This document shows, one piece after another, positions 38,281 to 46,357 of a DNA stretch of 64,000 bases. How positions within the stretch are numbered: the first letter of the stretch is position 1; each line of letters opens with the position of its first letter. The DNA lies in assembly GCF_031458395.1 (NCBI RefSeq), contig NZ_JAVDYJ010000001.1, positions 2,108,001 through 2,172,000 of the forward strand, given 5' to 3'. Source of the stretch: Enteractinococcus fodinae. Lineage in GTDB: Bacteria; Actinomycetota; Actinomycetes; Actinomycetales; Micrococcaceae. The notes under the pieces were generated by a model. It had not been told where the DNA came from, searched no databases, and saw nothing but the letters and a program-made list of their open reading frames with translations. A program made the translations under genes and the position numbers.

Positions 38281-39942
38281 ATGGTCCAGGAGGATTCGTC
38301 ACGCAAAGCCACCGGAAGTCATCCACAACGCGTTGACCCCGTGCAACGCGCCTCAGCTGAACAAGAGCTCTCCGAGGGGATGAAAGCACCGGGGGTCAAA
38401 CACAACGAATGGCTGCGAAAGATGCTGGGGCTGGCCGGCGGCGTCGTCGCTGCGGTCTTGCTGTATCTGGTCTTGCCGGCCGATCTGGCCGTGTGGCCTA
38501 AATTGACCGCGGCAACCGCTGTGCTGATGGCGATCTGGTGGATGACCGAGGCCATTCCCATCCCCGCCACCGCCCTGTTACCGCTGATTATCTTCCCGCT
38601 CCTGGTGCCCGCCGAAGAATCCGACGGTGGCGTGACCGTTTCTGAGGTCGGAGCGAACTACGGCAACGAGATCATTTTTCTGTTCATGGGCGGGTTCCTG
38701 CTGGCATTAGGGATGCAACGGTGGAACTTACACCGACGCATCGCCCTGCTGGTCCTGCGCAGTATGGGCTCCCGCACCAATGCGCTCATCGCCGGGTTCA
38801 TGATCGCCACCGGGTTTTTATCCATGTGGGTCTCCAACACCGCTACCGCAGTCATGATGATACCTATTGGACTTTCGGTCCTGATCTTGGTCAAAAAGAT
38901 CACCGACGGTGCAGATACCGCTGAGGCAATCGAAAGCAGTGCCGAAACCGAAGCGTCCGAAGAAGAGATCGCCGAGGTCTCCAAAACCAACTTTGGCACC
39001 GGACTCATGCTCGCGATTGCTTACTCAGCCTCCATCGGTTCGTTAGGCACCATTATTGGGACCCCTCCCAACGCGTTGCTTGCTGCTCACATGTCAGCTA
39101 CTCACGATCTGGAGCTTGGTTTTGGTCGGTGGATGATGGTCGGCGTCCCGCTGTCCATTGTTTTGATGATCGGGGCATGGTTCATCCTCACAAAAGTTGT
39201 CTTCAAGCCCGAAACCAAAGAGATCCCCGGAGGCGCGGACCTCATTCGCAACGAGTGGCAAAAGCTAGGTCCAATGGCCACCGGAGAACGGTCCGTGCTG
39301 ATCGTCTTTCTAATAGCTGCGATATCCTGGATTTCAGTGCCGCTGATCTCGGAGTATGTGTTCGGGCTGGAAGAACCCGTGGTATCAGATGCTGGCATCG
39401 CGATGATCGTGGGAGTCACGTTGTTCATCCTGCCCGGCGGAGCGAATCGAGGGGTCCGGTTGTTGAATTGGGACACCGCCCTGCGCTTGCCCTGGGGTGT
39501 GCTTCTCTTATTCGGCGGTGGGCTGGCGCTGTCATCGCAGTTCTCCGATTCTGGATTGTCAGAGTGGCTAGGGACTCAAGCCGAAACTCTTGCTGGCGTC
39601 CCGGTGTGGGTCATGGTTGCCTTGGCCACCGCAGGGATTTTATTACTGACCGAAATGACCTCAAATACGGCGACCGCAGCAACCTTCCTGCCGGTCGCCT
39701 CGGGCATCGCGATGGGTACCGGTATTGAACCTCTGATGCTCACCGCAGCGGTCGCGCTGGCCGGTACGTGCGCGTTCATGTTGCCGGTCGCTACCCCACC
39801 CAATGCGATCGCCTTCGCCTCCGGGTATGTCACCATCGGCCAAATGGTCAAAGGCGGGGCGCTGATCAACCTGCTGGGCGTTATTCTCATTACCATCACC
39901 GCCATGACGCTGCTGGTGTGGGTATTTGGCATCACGTATTAG
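38281..39942 (+). CDS. DASS (SLC13) family sodium:carboxylate symporter
   Basis: A 553-residue carrier with GGAGGGATGAC before its ATG. A 55-residue polar N-terminus precedes about 11 membrane segments. Both family SNT motifs are present (FLSMWVSNTATAVMMIPIGL and LLTEMTSNTATAATFLPVAS), as are GTIIGTPPNALLAAHM and MLPVATPPNAIAFASGYV of the two hairpin/helix repeats that bind sodium and carboxylate. Family members import succinate, fumarate, malate and related di- or tricarboxylates. An acidic insertion (AEAIESSAETEASEEEIAEV) lies between the halves. It is upstream of the pob/pca genes and may supply acidic substrates; this is inferred. Confidence 0.88.
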   Translation: MVQEDSSRKATGSHPQRVDPVQRASAEQELSEGMKAPGVKHNEWLRKMLGLAGGVVAAVLLYLVLPADLAVWPKLTAATAVLMAIWWMTEAIPIPATALLPLIIFPLLVPAEESDGGVTVSEVGANYGNEIIFLFMGGFLLALGMQRWNLHRRIALLVLRSMGSRTNALIAGFMIATGFLSMWVSNTATAVMMIPIGLSVLILVKKITDGADTAEAIESSAETEASEEEIAEVSKTNFGTGLMLAIAYSASIGSLGTIIGTPPNALLAAHMSATHDLELGFGRWMMVGVPLSIVLMIGAWFILTKVVFKPETKEIPGGADLIRNEWQKLGPMATGERSVLIVFLIAAISWISVPLISEYVFGLEEPVVSDAGIAMIVGVTLFILPGGANRGVRLLNWDTALRLPWGVLLLFGGGLALSSQFSDSGLSEWLGTQAETLAGVPVWVMVALATAGILLLTEMTSNTATAATFLPVASGIAMGTGIEPLMLTAAVALAGTCAFMLPVATPPNAIAFASGYVTIGQMVKGGALINLLGVILITITAMTLLVWVFGITY

Positions 39943-40023
39943 TGACCAGACCGGAGCCTGCGGTCAGCTCCAGACACTGTGGCCATCCTTGAAGTTCAGG
40001 AAGCAGCTAAACTTAACCATCTC

Positions 40024-40797
40024 ATGACGAATTCTTCTTCCGGTGAGACCGTACTAGATCGGGTGCTGCGCATCCTGGCAGCCTTTGATGCCCAGCGTCG
40101 ACAGGTCACTGTGGCAGAACTATCCCGACTGACAGACATTCCCCTGGCGACCACGTATCGGTTAGTCGGCCAGCTCGCCGAGGAAGATATCCTGACCCGC
40201 TACCCCGATGGTTCCATCGGGTTAGGCATGCGCTTATGGGAATTAGCGGCACGCTCCTCCCCTGCTGTGAGTCTGCGGACCGCGGCCATGCCGTTCTTAG
40301 ATGACGTGCAGTCAATTTTTCGACAACACACCCAGTTGTCCGTCCTCGATGCCCACGAACTACTGGTCGTGGAGCGCTTGTCATCGCGCCGATCTGTGGT
40401 CAACCAAGCAACCGTTGCGACCCGCATGCCGGTGCATACCGTGTCTATGGGGCTGGTGCAATTAGCGTTCCAGCCCCAACACGTCATTGATGAGTACTTC
40501 GAACACTATCCAGAAGCCAAACAGATTTCCTATCCGGCAACCGGCAGCATGACTAACACCCTGGCGAAGATTCGACAGGACGGTTACGCAATGCTCGATG
40601 GCATGCTCGATGATGGCACAACCGGTGCCGCCGTTCCGGTCTTTGATAAGCCCACTGGTCGCAACCGCATCGCTATTGCTGCGATCTCAGTGGTGATTCC
40701 GGACGACTTTGAACCGCGCTCTGCTGTGATTCCTGTGCTGATGGCCGCATCTCGGGGCCTCACCCGCGCCCTGCACCCGGTCGCCGACCCACGGTGA
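40024..40797 (+). CDS. IclR-family regulator, probable controller of pobA
   Basis: 257 residues from the ATG at 40024; a GTG at 39979 in the same frame is possible and no ribosome site decides. The winged helix (VTVAELSRLTDIPLATTYRLVGQLAEEDILTRY) is at about 25-60, and the IclR effector domain follows with MPVHTVSMGLVQLAF and DGYAMLDGMLDDGTTGAAVPVF. It lies 93 bp upstream of pobA on the same strand, with a 19-bp palindrome between them. By analogy with PobR it would respond to 4-hydroxybenzoate. Confidence 0.82.
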   Translation: MTNSSSGETVLDRVLRILAAFDAQRRQVTVAELSRLTDIPLATTYRLVGQLAEEDILTRYPDGSIGLGMRLWELAARSSPAVSLRTAAMPFLDDVQSIFRQHTQLSVLDAHELLVVERLSSRRSVVNQATVATRMPVHTVSMGLVQLAFQPQHVIDEYFEHYPEAKQISYPATGSMTNTLAKIRQDGYAMLDGMLDDGTTGAAVPVFDKPTGRNRIAIAAISVVIPDDFEPRSAVIPVLMAASRGLTRALHPVADPR

Positions 40798-40815
40798 TTC
40801 TCACTGAATGAGAAT
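40797..40815. promoter_or_regulatory. palindrome ATTCTCA-N5-TGAGAAT upstream of pobA
   Basis: A perfect 7+5+7 inverted repeat that starts on the last base of the IclR gene and lies 75 bp before the pobA start. Position and symmetry fit the operator of the neighbouring IclR regulator. I see no second copy in the pca genes. Confidence 0.6.
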
Positions 40816-40890
40816 ACGGTGGCGTAGGACACCGCTTGTGGCAGACACTTGAAGGAAGCGTTACACGTTGTGCGACCAACAGGAGCTCGA

Positions 40891-42081
40891 TTGGCTAAGC
40901 AAGTAGAAACCACACAGGTGGGAATCGTTGGAGGCGGTCCAGCAGGATTAATGCTGTCGCACCTGCTCTCCCGGGCGGGCATTGACAACATCGTGCTCGA
41001 AACCCGCGACCACGAAACCATCAAGAACACTCACCGCGCCGGCATCCTGGAAACCGGTGCCGTGGAAATGCTGACCGAATACGGCGTCGACTCACGCATT
41101 CGCGAGATCGGTTACGAACACCACGGCATCGATCTCCGGTTCGACGGGCAATCCCACCGCATCAATTTCAAAGAACTCATTGACGCATCGGTCTGGCTCT
41201 ACCCCCAAAACGAAGTCTTCGTGGACTTGGCCGCTGCTCGCGCTCGCGACGGTGGCGATGTTCGGTACGAACACACCGTGACCGGATTGGCAGATGTCGA
41301 AACTGACGCACCGAAAATTCATTACACCGATGCTGAGGGCAACCCAGGGGTCATCGAAGCTCGCATTGTGGTCGGCACTGATGGTTCGCGATCCTTCTGC
41401 CGGCGCGCGATCCCATCGGAGACGCGCCAAGAACACAAGATCGAGTACCCCTTTGCGTGGTTCGGCATTCTCACCGAAGCCCCACCAAGTGCCGAGGAAC
41501 TCATTTATGCCAACTCGCCTCGCGGTTTCGCACTGATTTCGCAGCGCAACGAGACGGTCCAGCGTCACTATTTTCAGTGTGACCCCGACGAAAACCCGGA
41601 TGAATGGACGGAAGATCAGATTTGGGACGAACTCCAAGCCCGAGTGGACGGTCCCGACGGATTCCAGCTCAAACGCGGACCGATTTTTGAAAAGACGGTA
41701 CTAAAATTCCGCTCTTTCGTGGCAGAACCGATGCGTTGGGGCAATCTGTTTTTGGCCGGCGACGCTGGCCACACGGTCCCACCAACCGGCGCCAAAGGTC
41801 TCAACCTGGCTTTTGCCGATGTCAAAGTGCTCTTTTCCGCGCTCGAACAGTTCTTCACCACCGGTCAGACCACCGGCATTGATGACTACTCCGAGACTGC
41901 GTTGCGGCGGGTATGGAAAGCGCAGAACTTCTCCTACTGGATGACCAGCATGCTGCACACCCGAAAAGACGCTTCCTCATTTGAAACCCGACGTGCCATT
42001 GGGGAACTCCACACCGTGGTGGGCTCAAAATATGGCCGTCAATATCTTGCCGAGTCGTACTGCGGCTGGCCGCATGAATAA
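40891..42081 (+). CDS. pobA: 4-hydroxybenzoate 3-monooxygenase
   Basis: TTG at 40891 is preferred because AGGAG lies five bases upstream and the product (396 residues) then begins next to the FAD motif VGIVGGGPAGLMLSHLL, as in known PobA; earlier in-frame starts exist at 40849 and 40870. The DG block is VVGTDGSRSFCRRAIP, substrate-site ELIYANSPRGFALISQR is near-identical in the family, and GDAGHTVPPTGAKGLNLAFADV binds the FAD ribityl chain. It hydroxylates 4-hydroxybenzoate to protocatechuate with O2 and NAD(P)H. pcaHG follows directly. Confidence 0.96.
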   Translation: MAKQVETTQVGIVGGGPAGLMLSHLLSRAGIDNIVLETRDHETIKNTHRAGILETGAVEMLTEYGVDSRIREIGYEHHGIDLRFDGQSHRINFKELIDASVWLYPQNEVFVDLAAARARDGGDVRYEHTVTGLADVETDAPKIHYTDAEGNPGVIEARIVVGTDGSRSFCRRAIPSETRQEHKIEYPFAWFGILTEAPPSAEELIYANSPRGFALISQRNETVQRHYFQCDPDENPDEWTEDQIWDELQARVDGPDGFQLKRGPIFEKTVLKFRSFVAEPMRWGNLFLAGDAGHTVPPTGAKGLNLAFADVKVLFSALEQFFTTGQTTGIDDYSETALRRVWKAQNFSYWMTSMLHTRKDASSFETRRAIGELHTVVGSKYGRQYLAESYCGWPHE

Positions 42082-42107
42082 GCTACGAATAATGAAAGGA
42101 TTGTGAA

Positions 42108-42920
42108 GTGTCTGAGCAAAACCAACGCCTAGATCCGCTGGCCACAGCCGACTCTCAGGACTCAATCACCGCTGAAATCGAAGACCTCCACGCGACCTAC
42201 CGCGCCGGGGTCGAAGCCGACAGCTCCCAAGAAGAAACCCAACCGAGGCTGAACTTTGCGCCCTACCGTTCTTCGCTGCTGCGTCACCCTACCAAGGATC
42301 TGCACCACACCGACCCTGAAACCATCGAACTGGCCTCGCCGGCCTTCGGGCACCGTGACGTCCACATCCTAGAATCCGATCTGACCGTTCAGCACAACGG
42401 CGAGCCCATCGGGGAACGTATCAAAGTCCGTGGCCGCGTGCTTGATGGTAATGGTCGTCCAGTGCGTGGACAACTCATCGAAATTTGGCAGGCGAACGCT
42501 GCTGGCCGGTACATCCACAAGCGTGATCAGCACCCAGCCCCCATTGATCCAAACTTCTCCGGAGTGGGACGTGCCATCACCGGTGATGACGGCTCTTATG
42601 AGTTCACCACGATCAAACCGGCACCGTATCCGTGGAAGAATCACCACAACGCCTGGCGGCCGGCACACATCCACTTTTCGTTGTTCGGTACCGACTTCAC
42701 CCAACGCATGATCACCCAAATGTATTTTCCAGGTGACCCGTTATTTGCGCTGGATCCGATTTACCAGTCCATTACAGATCAAAAAGCCCGCGATCGCCTC
42801 GTGGCGACATACGACCACTCGGTGACCAGCCACGAATGGAATACCGGGTACTACTGGGACATTGTACTCACCGGTTCCCAGCGCACTTTGATGGAGGACG
42901 AAGACCATGACCACGAATGA
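42108..42920 (+). CDS. pcaH: protocatechuate 3,4-dioxygenase beta subunit
   Basis: 270 residues from a GTG with GAAAGGA at seven bases. The ferric-iron ligands of the beta subunit are visible: Tyr in AAGRYIHKRDQHPAP, Tyr in PAPYPWKNHHNAW, and two His in WRPAHIHFSLFG. The protein has an N-terminal extension of about 45 acidic residues before the conserved RHPTKDLHHTDPE. With PcaG it opens protocatechuate to 3-carboxy-cis,cis-muconate. The pcaG start lies inside its last 14 bases. Confidence 0.97.
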   Translation: MSEQNQRLDPLATADSQDSITAEIEDLHATYRAGVEADSSQEETQPRLNFAPYRSSLLRHPTKDLHHTDPETIELASPAFGHRDVHILESDLTVQHNGEPIGERIKVRGRVLDGNGRPVRGQLIEIWQANAAGRYIHKRDQHPAPIDPNFSGVGRAITGDDGSYEFTTIKPAPYPWKNHHNAWRPAHIHFSLFGTDFTQRMITQMYFPGDPLFALDPIYQSITDQKARDRLVATYDHSVTSHEWNTGYYWDIVLTGSQRTLMEDEDHDHE

Positions 42921-43500
42921 TCTCACCCCAACACCCGGCCAGACCATTGGCCCGTTCTTCGGGTATTTCAACGCCGCCGAAAGCGTCCATTTACCCTTTG
43001 AAAATGGAGACAACCTGGTGCCCCCGGGTGATGCTCGGGCCGTGCAGCTGACTGGCACCGTTTACGATGGTCAAGGCACCCCCATCCCGGATGCGATGAT
43101 CGAAATCTGGCAGGCGGATGAACACGGCAACATCCCCACCCAGGACGGTTCGCTGATTCGTGACCCATTTGCTTTCACCGGCTGGGGACGCGCAACCACC
43201 GATAACGTCGGAACCTACCGTTTCACCACGGTAGAGCCCGGTGCGACCGACACCGGCAAGGCCCCCTTCATCCACGTCGTCGTCTTCGCCCGCGGGTTGC
43301 TCAATAAACTGCACACCCGTGTTTACCTGCCGGACACCGAGGGAATCGACCATGACGAAACTCTGGTGGCCCTGGGAGATCGCGCCCAGACGCTGATCGC
43401 CAAACGCGACGGCAAACGGTTGCTCTTCGATATTCACCTGCAAGGTGACCAAGAAACCGTCTTCTTCCAATTTCCGGGTATGACCTACCCGAAAGCTTAG
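42907..43500 (+). CDS. pcaG: protocatechuate 3,4-dioxygenase alpha subunit
   Basis: 197 residues, starting MTTNDLTPTPGQTIGPFFGY, the family N-terminus. The fold matches PcaH, with DAMIEIWQADEHGNIPTQ and FIHVVVFARGLLNKLHTRVYLP, but the alpha subunit lacks the iron ligand set. It overlaps pcaH by 14 bp, so the subunits are made in step. A strong hairpin lies 13-44 bases after its stop. Confidence 0.97.
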   Translation: MTTNDLTPTPGQTIGPFFGYFNAAESVHLPFENGDNLVPPGDARAVQLTGTVYDGQGTPIPDAMIEIWQADEHGNIPTQDGSLIRDPFAFTGWGRATTDNVGTYRFTTVEPGATDTGKAPFIHVVVFARGLLNKLHTRVYLPDTEGIDHDETLVALGDRAQTLIAKRDGKRLLFDIHLQGDQETVFFQFPGMTYPKA

Positions 43501-43512
43501 GTTTCAGCCACG

Positions 43513-43547
43513 CGATACCCGCCCGTGAACTCGGGCGGGTATCGTTG
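43513..43547 (+). terminator. hairpin between pcaG and pcaB (terminator or attenuator)
   Basis: CGATACCCGCCCG (43513-43525) pairs perfectly with CGGGCGGGTATCG (43532-43544) around TGAACT, then TTGTGTTT. It looks like a real terminator, although pcaB, 39 bp beyond, has no obvious promoter of its own. Partial termination would make dioxygenase more abundant than downstream enzymes. Confidence 0.65.
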
Positions 43548-43582
43548 TGTTTAGACCCCTGATGCGAAAAGGATTCCCACCT

Positions 43583-44989
43583 GTGTATGACTATGGATTA
43601 CTCAACCCAGTCTGGGCTGGCACCCGCGCTGCAGAACAGACCTCTGATGTCGCCTTCGCTCAGGCAATGCTGGATGTTGAGGCCGCCTGGTGTCGGGCAC
43701 AGATTCGTTTCGGTACCGCACCGGAGTCCATCGGCCAGGCCGTCGAGACGGCCTGCGATATTACCAGCTATGATCTTACCGAGCTGGCGGCCAAAACCCC
43801 TGACGGGGCCAATGCGCTAATCCCCTTATTGGCTGAGCTGCGCAACAAAGTCGCAGCACAGCATCCAGAAGCTGCCGGTTACATCCATCGCGGGGCGACG
43901 TCGCAAGACATTATCGATACCGCGCTGATGCTGGTTGCCGCTCGCACCGGGGAACATATCGTCACAGATCTCAAGACCACTGTCGGACAACTGGGCGCGC
44001 TGGCGGACCAGCACGCCGAGACCGTGATGATCGGTCGATCGCTGGATCAACACGCTCAACCCATCAGCTTTGGTTACCGCGTATCGCAGTGGCTTGAGGC
44101 CATCGCTACCGCAGGGCAGCAATTTGAAACCACACTGACCAATCTGCCGGTGCAATGGGGCGGTGCCGTGGGGACTTCCACCTGGTGGGTCGATTACTTC
44201 AAAGCCGAACAGCCCGAACACGATCCGATGCAACTGGTCACCGCCCAGCGCGACATGTTCGCCGAAGAACTCGGCCTGGTCTCAGCATCGGTCTGGCATG
44301 CCAACCGGATGCCCGTGACCCAACTGGCCCACGCAGCATTTGAGGTTGTGGCAGCCGCGGCCAAACTGGCCAATGATGTTCTGACCGCAGTGCAGGCCGA
44401 ACATGCCGAATTGGCTGAACCCAACAAGCCTGGCCGTGGTGGATCTTCTGCGATGCCGCACAAAAACAACCCGGTGTTATCCATTCGTCTCAAAAATGCG
44501 GCCCAAGAGGCCACCGGGCAGCTGACTGCCTTACACACCGGGGTGATTAGCAATACTGCCGAACGCGCCGATGGCGGTTGGCACAGCGAATGGGCCGCCC
44601 TGCGTGGGCTGTTGCGCGTCACCGGTGCGGTGGCAGAGATTTTGAGCGAACTGACCGCGGGGCTCGAGGTGTTTCCGCAAGCGATGCGCCGAAATTTGGA
44701 CATTCACGGCAATTACCTACTGTTGGGGCGAATCAGCCAGTGGCTCGCTCCACTGGTCGAAGCCCACGATGTCGTCGAAAAAGGAAAAGGCAAACAGCTG
44801 GTCGAGTCCATCTGTCAGGAGGCCATCGCTTCCGGGGACGACCTCGCCCAAACGTTGGGCGACCGACTGCCCGATGGCCTCGTCAGCGTCAAAGCTATTG
44901 AGAAGATGTTAGATCCTTCCGGCTACATGGGAGGAGCTGCCACAATCGTGGCGGAAGTCAACTCGCGTTACAGAAAGTGGAGTACATGA
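43583..44989 (+). CDS. pcaB: 3-carboxy-cis,cis-muconate cycloisomerase
   Basis: GTG at 43583 (MYDYGLLNPVWAGTRAAEQTSD) with AAAAGGA upstream matches the PcaB N-terminus; in-frame starts at 43547 and 43562 would add 7-12 residues. The 468-residue protein belongs to the fumarase/aspartase superfamily: YIHRGATSQDIIDTAL, the signature GGSSAMPHKNNPVLS and a C-terminal helical domain. It lactonises 3-carboxymuconate to 4-carboxymuconolactone. Its TGA overlaps the ATG of pcaL. Confidence 0.94.
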   Translation: MYDYGLLNPVWAGTRAAEQTSDVAFAQAMLDVEAAWCRAQIRFGTAPESIGQAVETACDITSYDLTELAAKTPDGANALIPLLAELRNKVAAQHPEAAGYIHRGATSQDIIDTALMLVAARTGEHIVTDLKTTVGQLGALADQHAETVMIGRSLDQHAQPISFGYRVSQWLEAIATAGQQFETTLTNLPVQWGGAVGTSTWWVDYFKAEQPEHDPMQLVTAQRDMFAEELGLVSASVWHANRMPVTQLAHAAFEVVAAAAKLANDVLTAVQAEHAELAEPNKPGRGGSSAMPHKNNPVLSIRLKNAAQEATGQLTALHTGVISNTAERADGGWHSEWAALRGLLRVTGAVAEILSELTAGLEVFPQAMRRNLDIHGNYLLLGRISQWLAPLVEAHDVVEKGKGKQLVESICQEAIASGDDLAQTLGDRLPDGLVSVKAIEKMLDPSGYMGGAATIVAEVNSRYRKWST

Positions 44990-46185
44990 GCCAATTACAG
45001 ATCGCCGGCATCCAATTCACCGAACCGGATGCCTCCAAACCCCTTGTGGTATTAGGCCCCGGACTCGGCACCGCGGTAGAGCCCCTGTGGGGCAAAACTG
45101 CCCAGCTGCTGGCCAACGACTACGAAATCATCGGCTACGATCTGCCCGGCCATGGCCGCTCTGAACCATCGACTCAGCAGTGGGCACTGGATGACCTGGC
45201 CAACTCGGTAGCCGCTTTGGCCACACAAGCCAAGGGTGACACAGACCGGCCCGTGTACTTTGCCGGCGTCTCGCTCTCGGGTGCCATAGCGCAACGCTTG
45301 GCGGTCTTACACAGTGACGTCTTTACTCGCATTGCCATGGTCTGTGCTTCGCCGAAATTCGGGACCCAACAGGCCTGGCAAGAACGAGCCGAATTCGTCT
45401 CTCAGGCTGGGACGCCCGCCATGGTCGAGCGCTCGGCCAAAACCTGGTTTGCGGAAGGTTTCATCGACAAGCAGCCCACCGAGGCCACAGCACTGCTGCA
45501 TTCGTTACAAGACGCCGATCGGTTTAGTTACGCGCACGCATCCCTTGCCCTATCGGAATTCGACATGTCGAATGAACTGGCTCATATCAGCGTTCCTATG
45601 CTGGCACTTGCCGGGGCTGTCGACCCGGTATCCCCACCTGAACACGCCCGCACCGTGGCGTCTGCGGTCCAAAACGGGCAGTCCGCCGTGCTGGACAATG
45701 TCGCCCACCAGGCCCCGACCGAAGACCCGCAGGGCACCGCACGCATTCTGCACGCGTTCTTCTCAGGTCAACAGGTCGAACAACCAACGGACGAACAGAC
45801 GGTATCCGATGTTTACGACGCCGGGATGGTCGTCCGTCGCGAAGTGCTCTCGGACGCCCACGTTGACCGGGCCACCGACAACGCTGATGCCTTCACCGAA
45901 GACTTCCAGGAGATGATCACCCGGTACGCCTGGGGCACCATTTGGACTCGCCCGGGGTTGGATCGTCGGATGCGCTCAGCAGTCACCATTACCGCTATGG
46001 TTGCCGGAAAGTATTGGGACGAGCTTGCCATGCACGTCAAAGCTGCCCGGCGCAACGGACTCACCGTTGAGGAGATCAAAGAGATCTTGCTCCAAACTGC
46101 CATCTATTGTTCGGTCCCTGCCGCAAACGTGGCATTTTCGGTAGCCAAAGAAGCGCTTGCCGAATACGACGCCGAAGAAGCCTAA
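44986..46185 (+). CDS. pcaL: PcaL: fused 3-oxoadipate enol-lactonase and 4-carboxymuconolactone decarboxylase
   Basis: 399 residues from the ATG overlapping the pcaB stop. Residues 1-255 are an alpha/beta hydrolase (PcaD): GYDLPGHGRSEP, nucleophile elbow VYFAGVSLSGAIAQ, Asp in GAVDPVSPPE and His in DNVAHQAPTE. Residues about 270-395 are the carboxymuconolactone decarboxylase (PcaC): MVVRREVLSDAHVDRA, WGTIWTRPGLDRRMRSAVTI and HVKAARRNGLTVEEIKEIL. The fusion is known from Rhodococcus, Streptomyces and other actinobacteria. It carries out the two steps from 4-carboxymuconolactone to 3-oxoadipate. A terminator follows. Confidence 0.95.
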   Translation: MSQLQIAGIQFTEPDASKPLVVLGPGLGTAVEPLWGKTAQLLANDYEIIGYDLPGHGRSEPSTQQWALDDLANSVAALATQAKGDTDRPVYFAGVSLSGAIAQRLAVLHSDVFTRIAMVCASPKFGTQQAWQERAEFVSQAGTPAMVERSAKTWFAEGFIDKQPTEATALLHSLQDADRFSYAHASLALSEFDMSNELAHISVPMLALAGAVDPVSPPEHARTVASAVQNGQSAVLDNVAHQAPTEDPQGTARILHAFFSGQQVEQPTDEQTVSDVYDAGMVVRREVLSDAHVDRATDNADAFTEDFQEMITRYAWGTIWTRPGLDRRMRSAVTITAMVAGKYWDELAMHVKAARRNGLTVEEIKEILLQTAIYCSVPAANVAFSVAKEALAEYDAEEA

Positions 46186-46199
46186 AGTCACTTGTGAAT

Positions 46200-46234
46200 A
46201 AAAGTCCGGTCCACGCAATGTGGGCCGGACTTTT
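46200..46234 (+). terminator. terminator after pcaL
   Basis: AAAAGTCCGG (46200-46209) pairs with CCGGACTTTT (46225-46234), with CAC/GTG inside, ending in a T run. It separates pobA-pcaHGBL from pcaFIJR. Confidence 0.85.
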
Positions 46235-46262
46235 GTCGTTGGCGATCTATGACGCGAATCTC

Positions 46263-46330
46263 TTCCACGGCACCGACCGGCAGGCTATAGTTGAAGTATC
46301 GCAGAGCGAACTAAGGTTCGCACAGCGAAC
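46263..46330 (+). promoter_or_regulatory. pcaF promoter with a three-part IclR (PcaR) operator
   Basis: A -10 TATAGT (46286-46291) has a poor -35 TTCCAC (46263-46268) at 17 bp. Downstream lie three alternating half-sites: GCGAAC (46306-46311), GTTCGC (46316-46321) and GCGAAC (46325-46330). Each neighbouring pair forms an inverted repeat. GTTCG-type sites are those bound by PcaR in other bacteria, and an IclR-type pcaR ends this operon. The weak -35 suggests that activation or relief is needed. Confidence 0.7.
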
Positions 46331-46357
46331 AACTTTATTGCTGACCCGGAAGGAATC

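Noticed and set aside
44155-45916. Long alternative frames over pcaB and pcaL (for example 45314-45916).
   Set aside because: Pro/Arg/Ser-rich shadows of well-supported genes.
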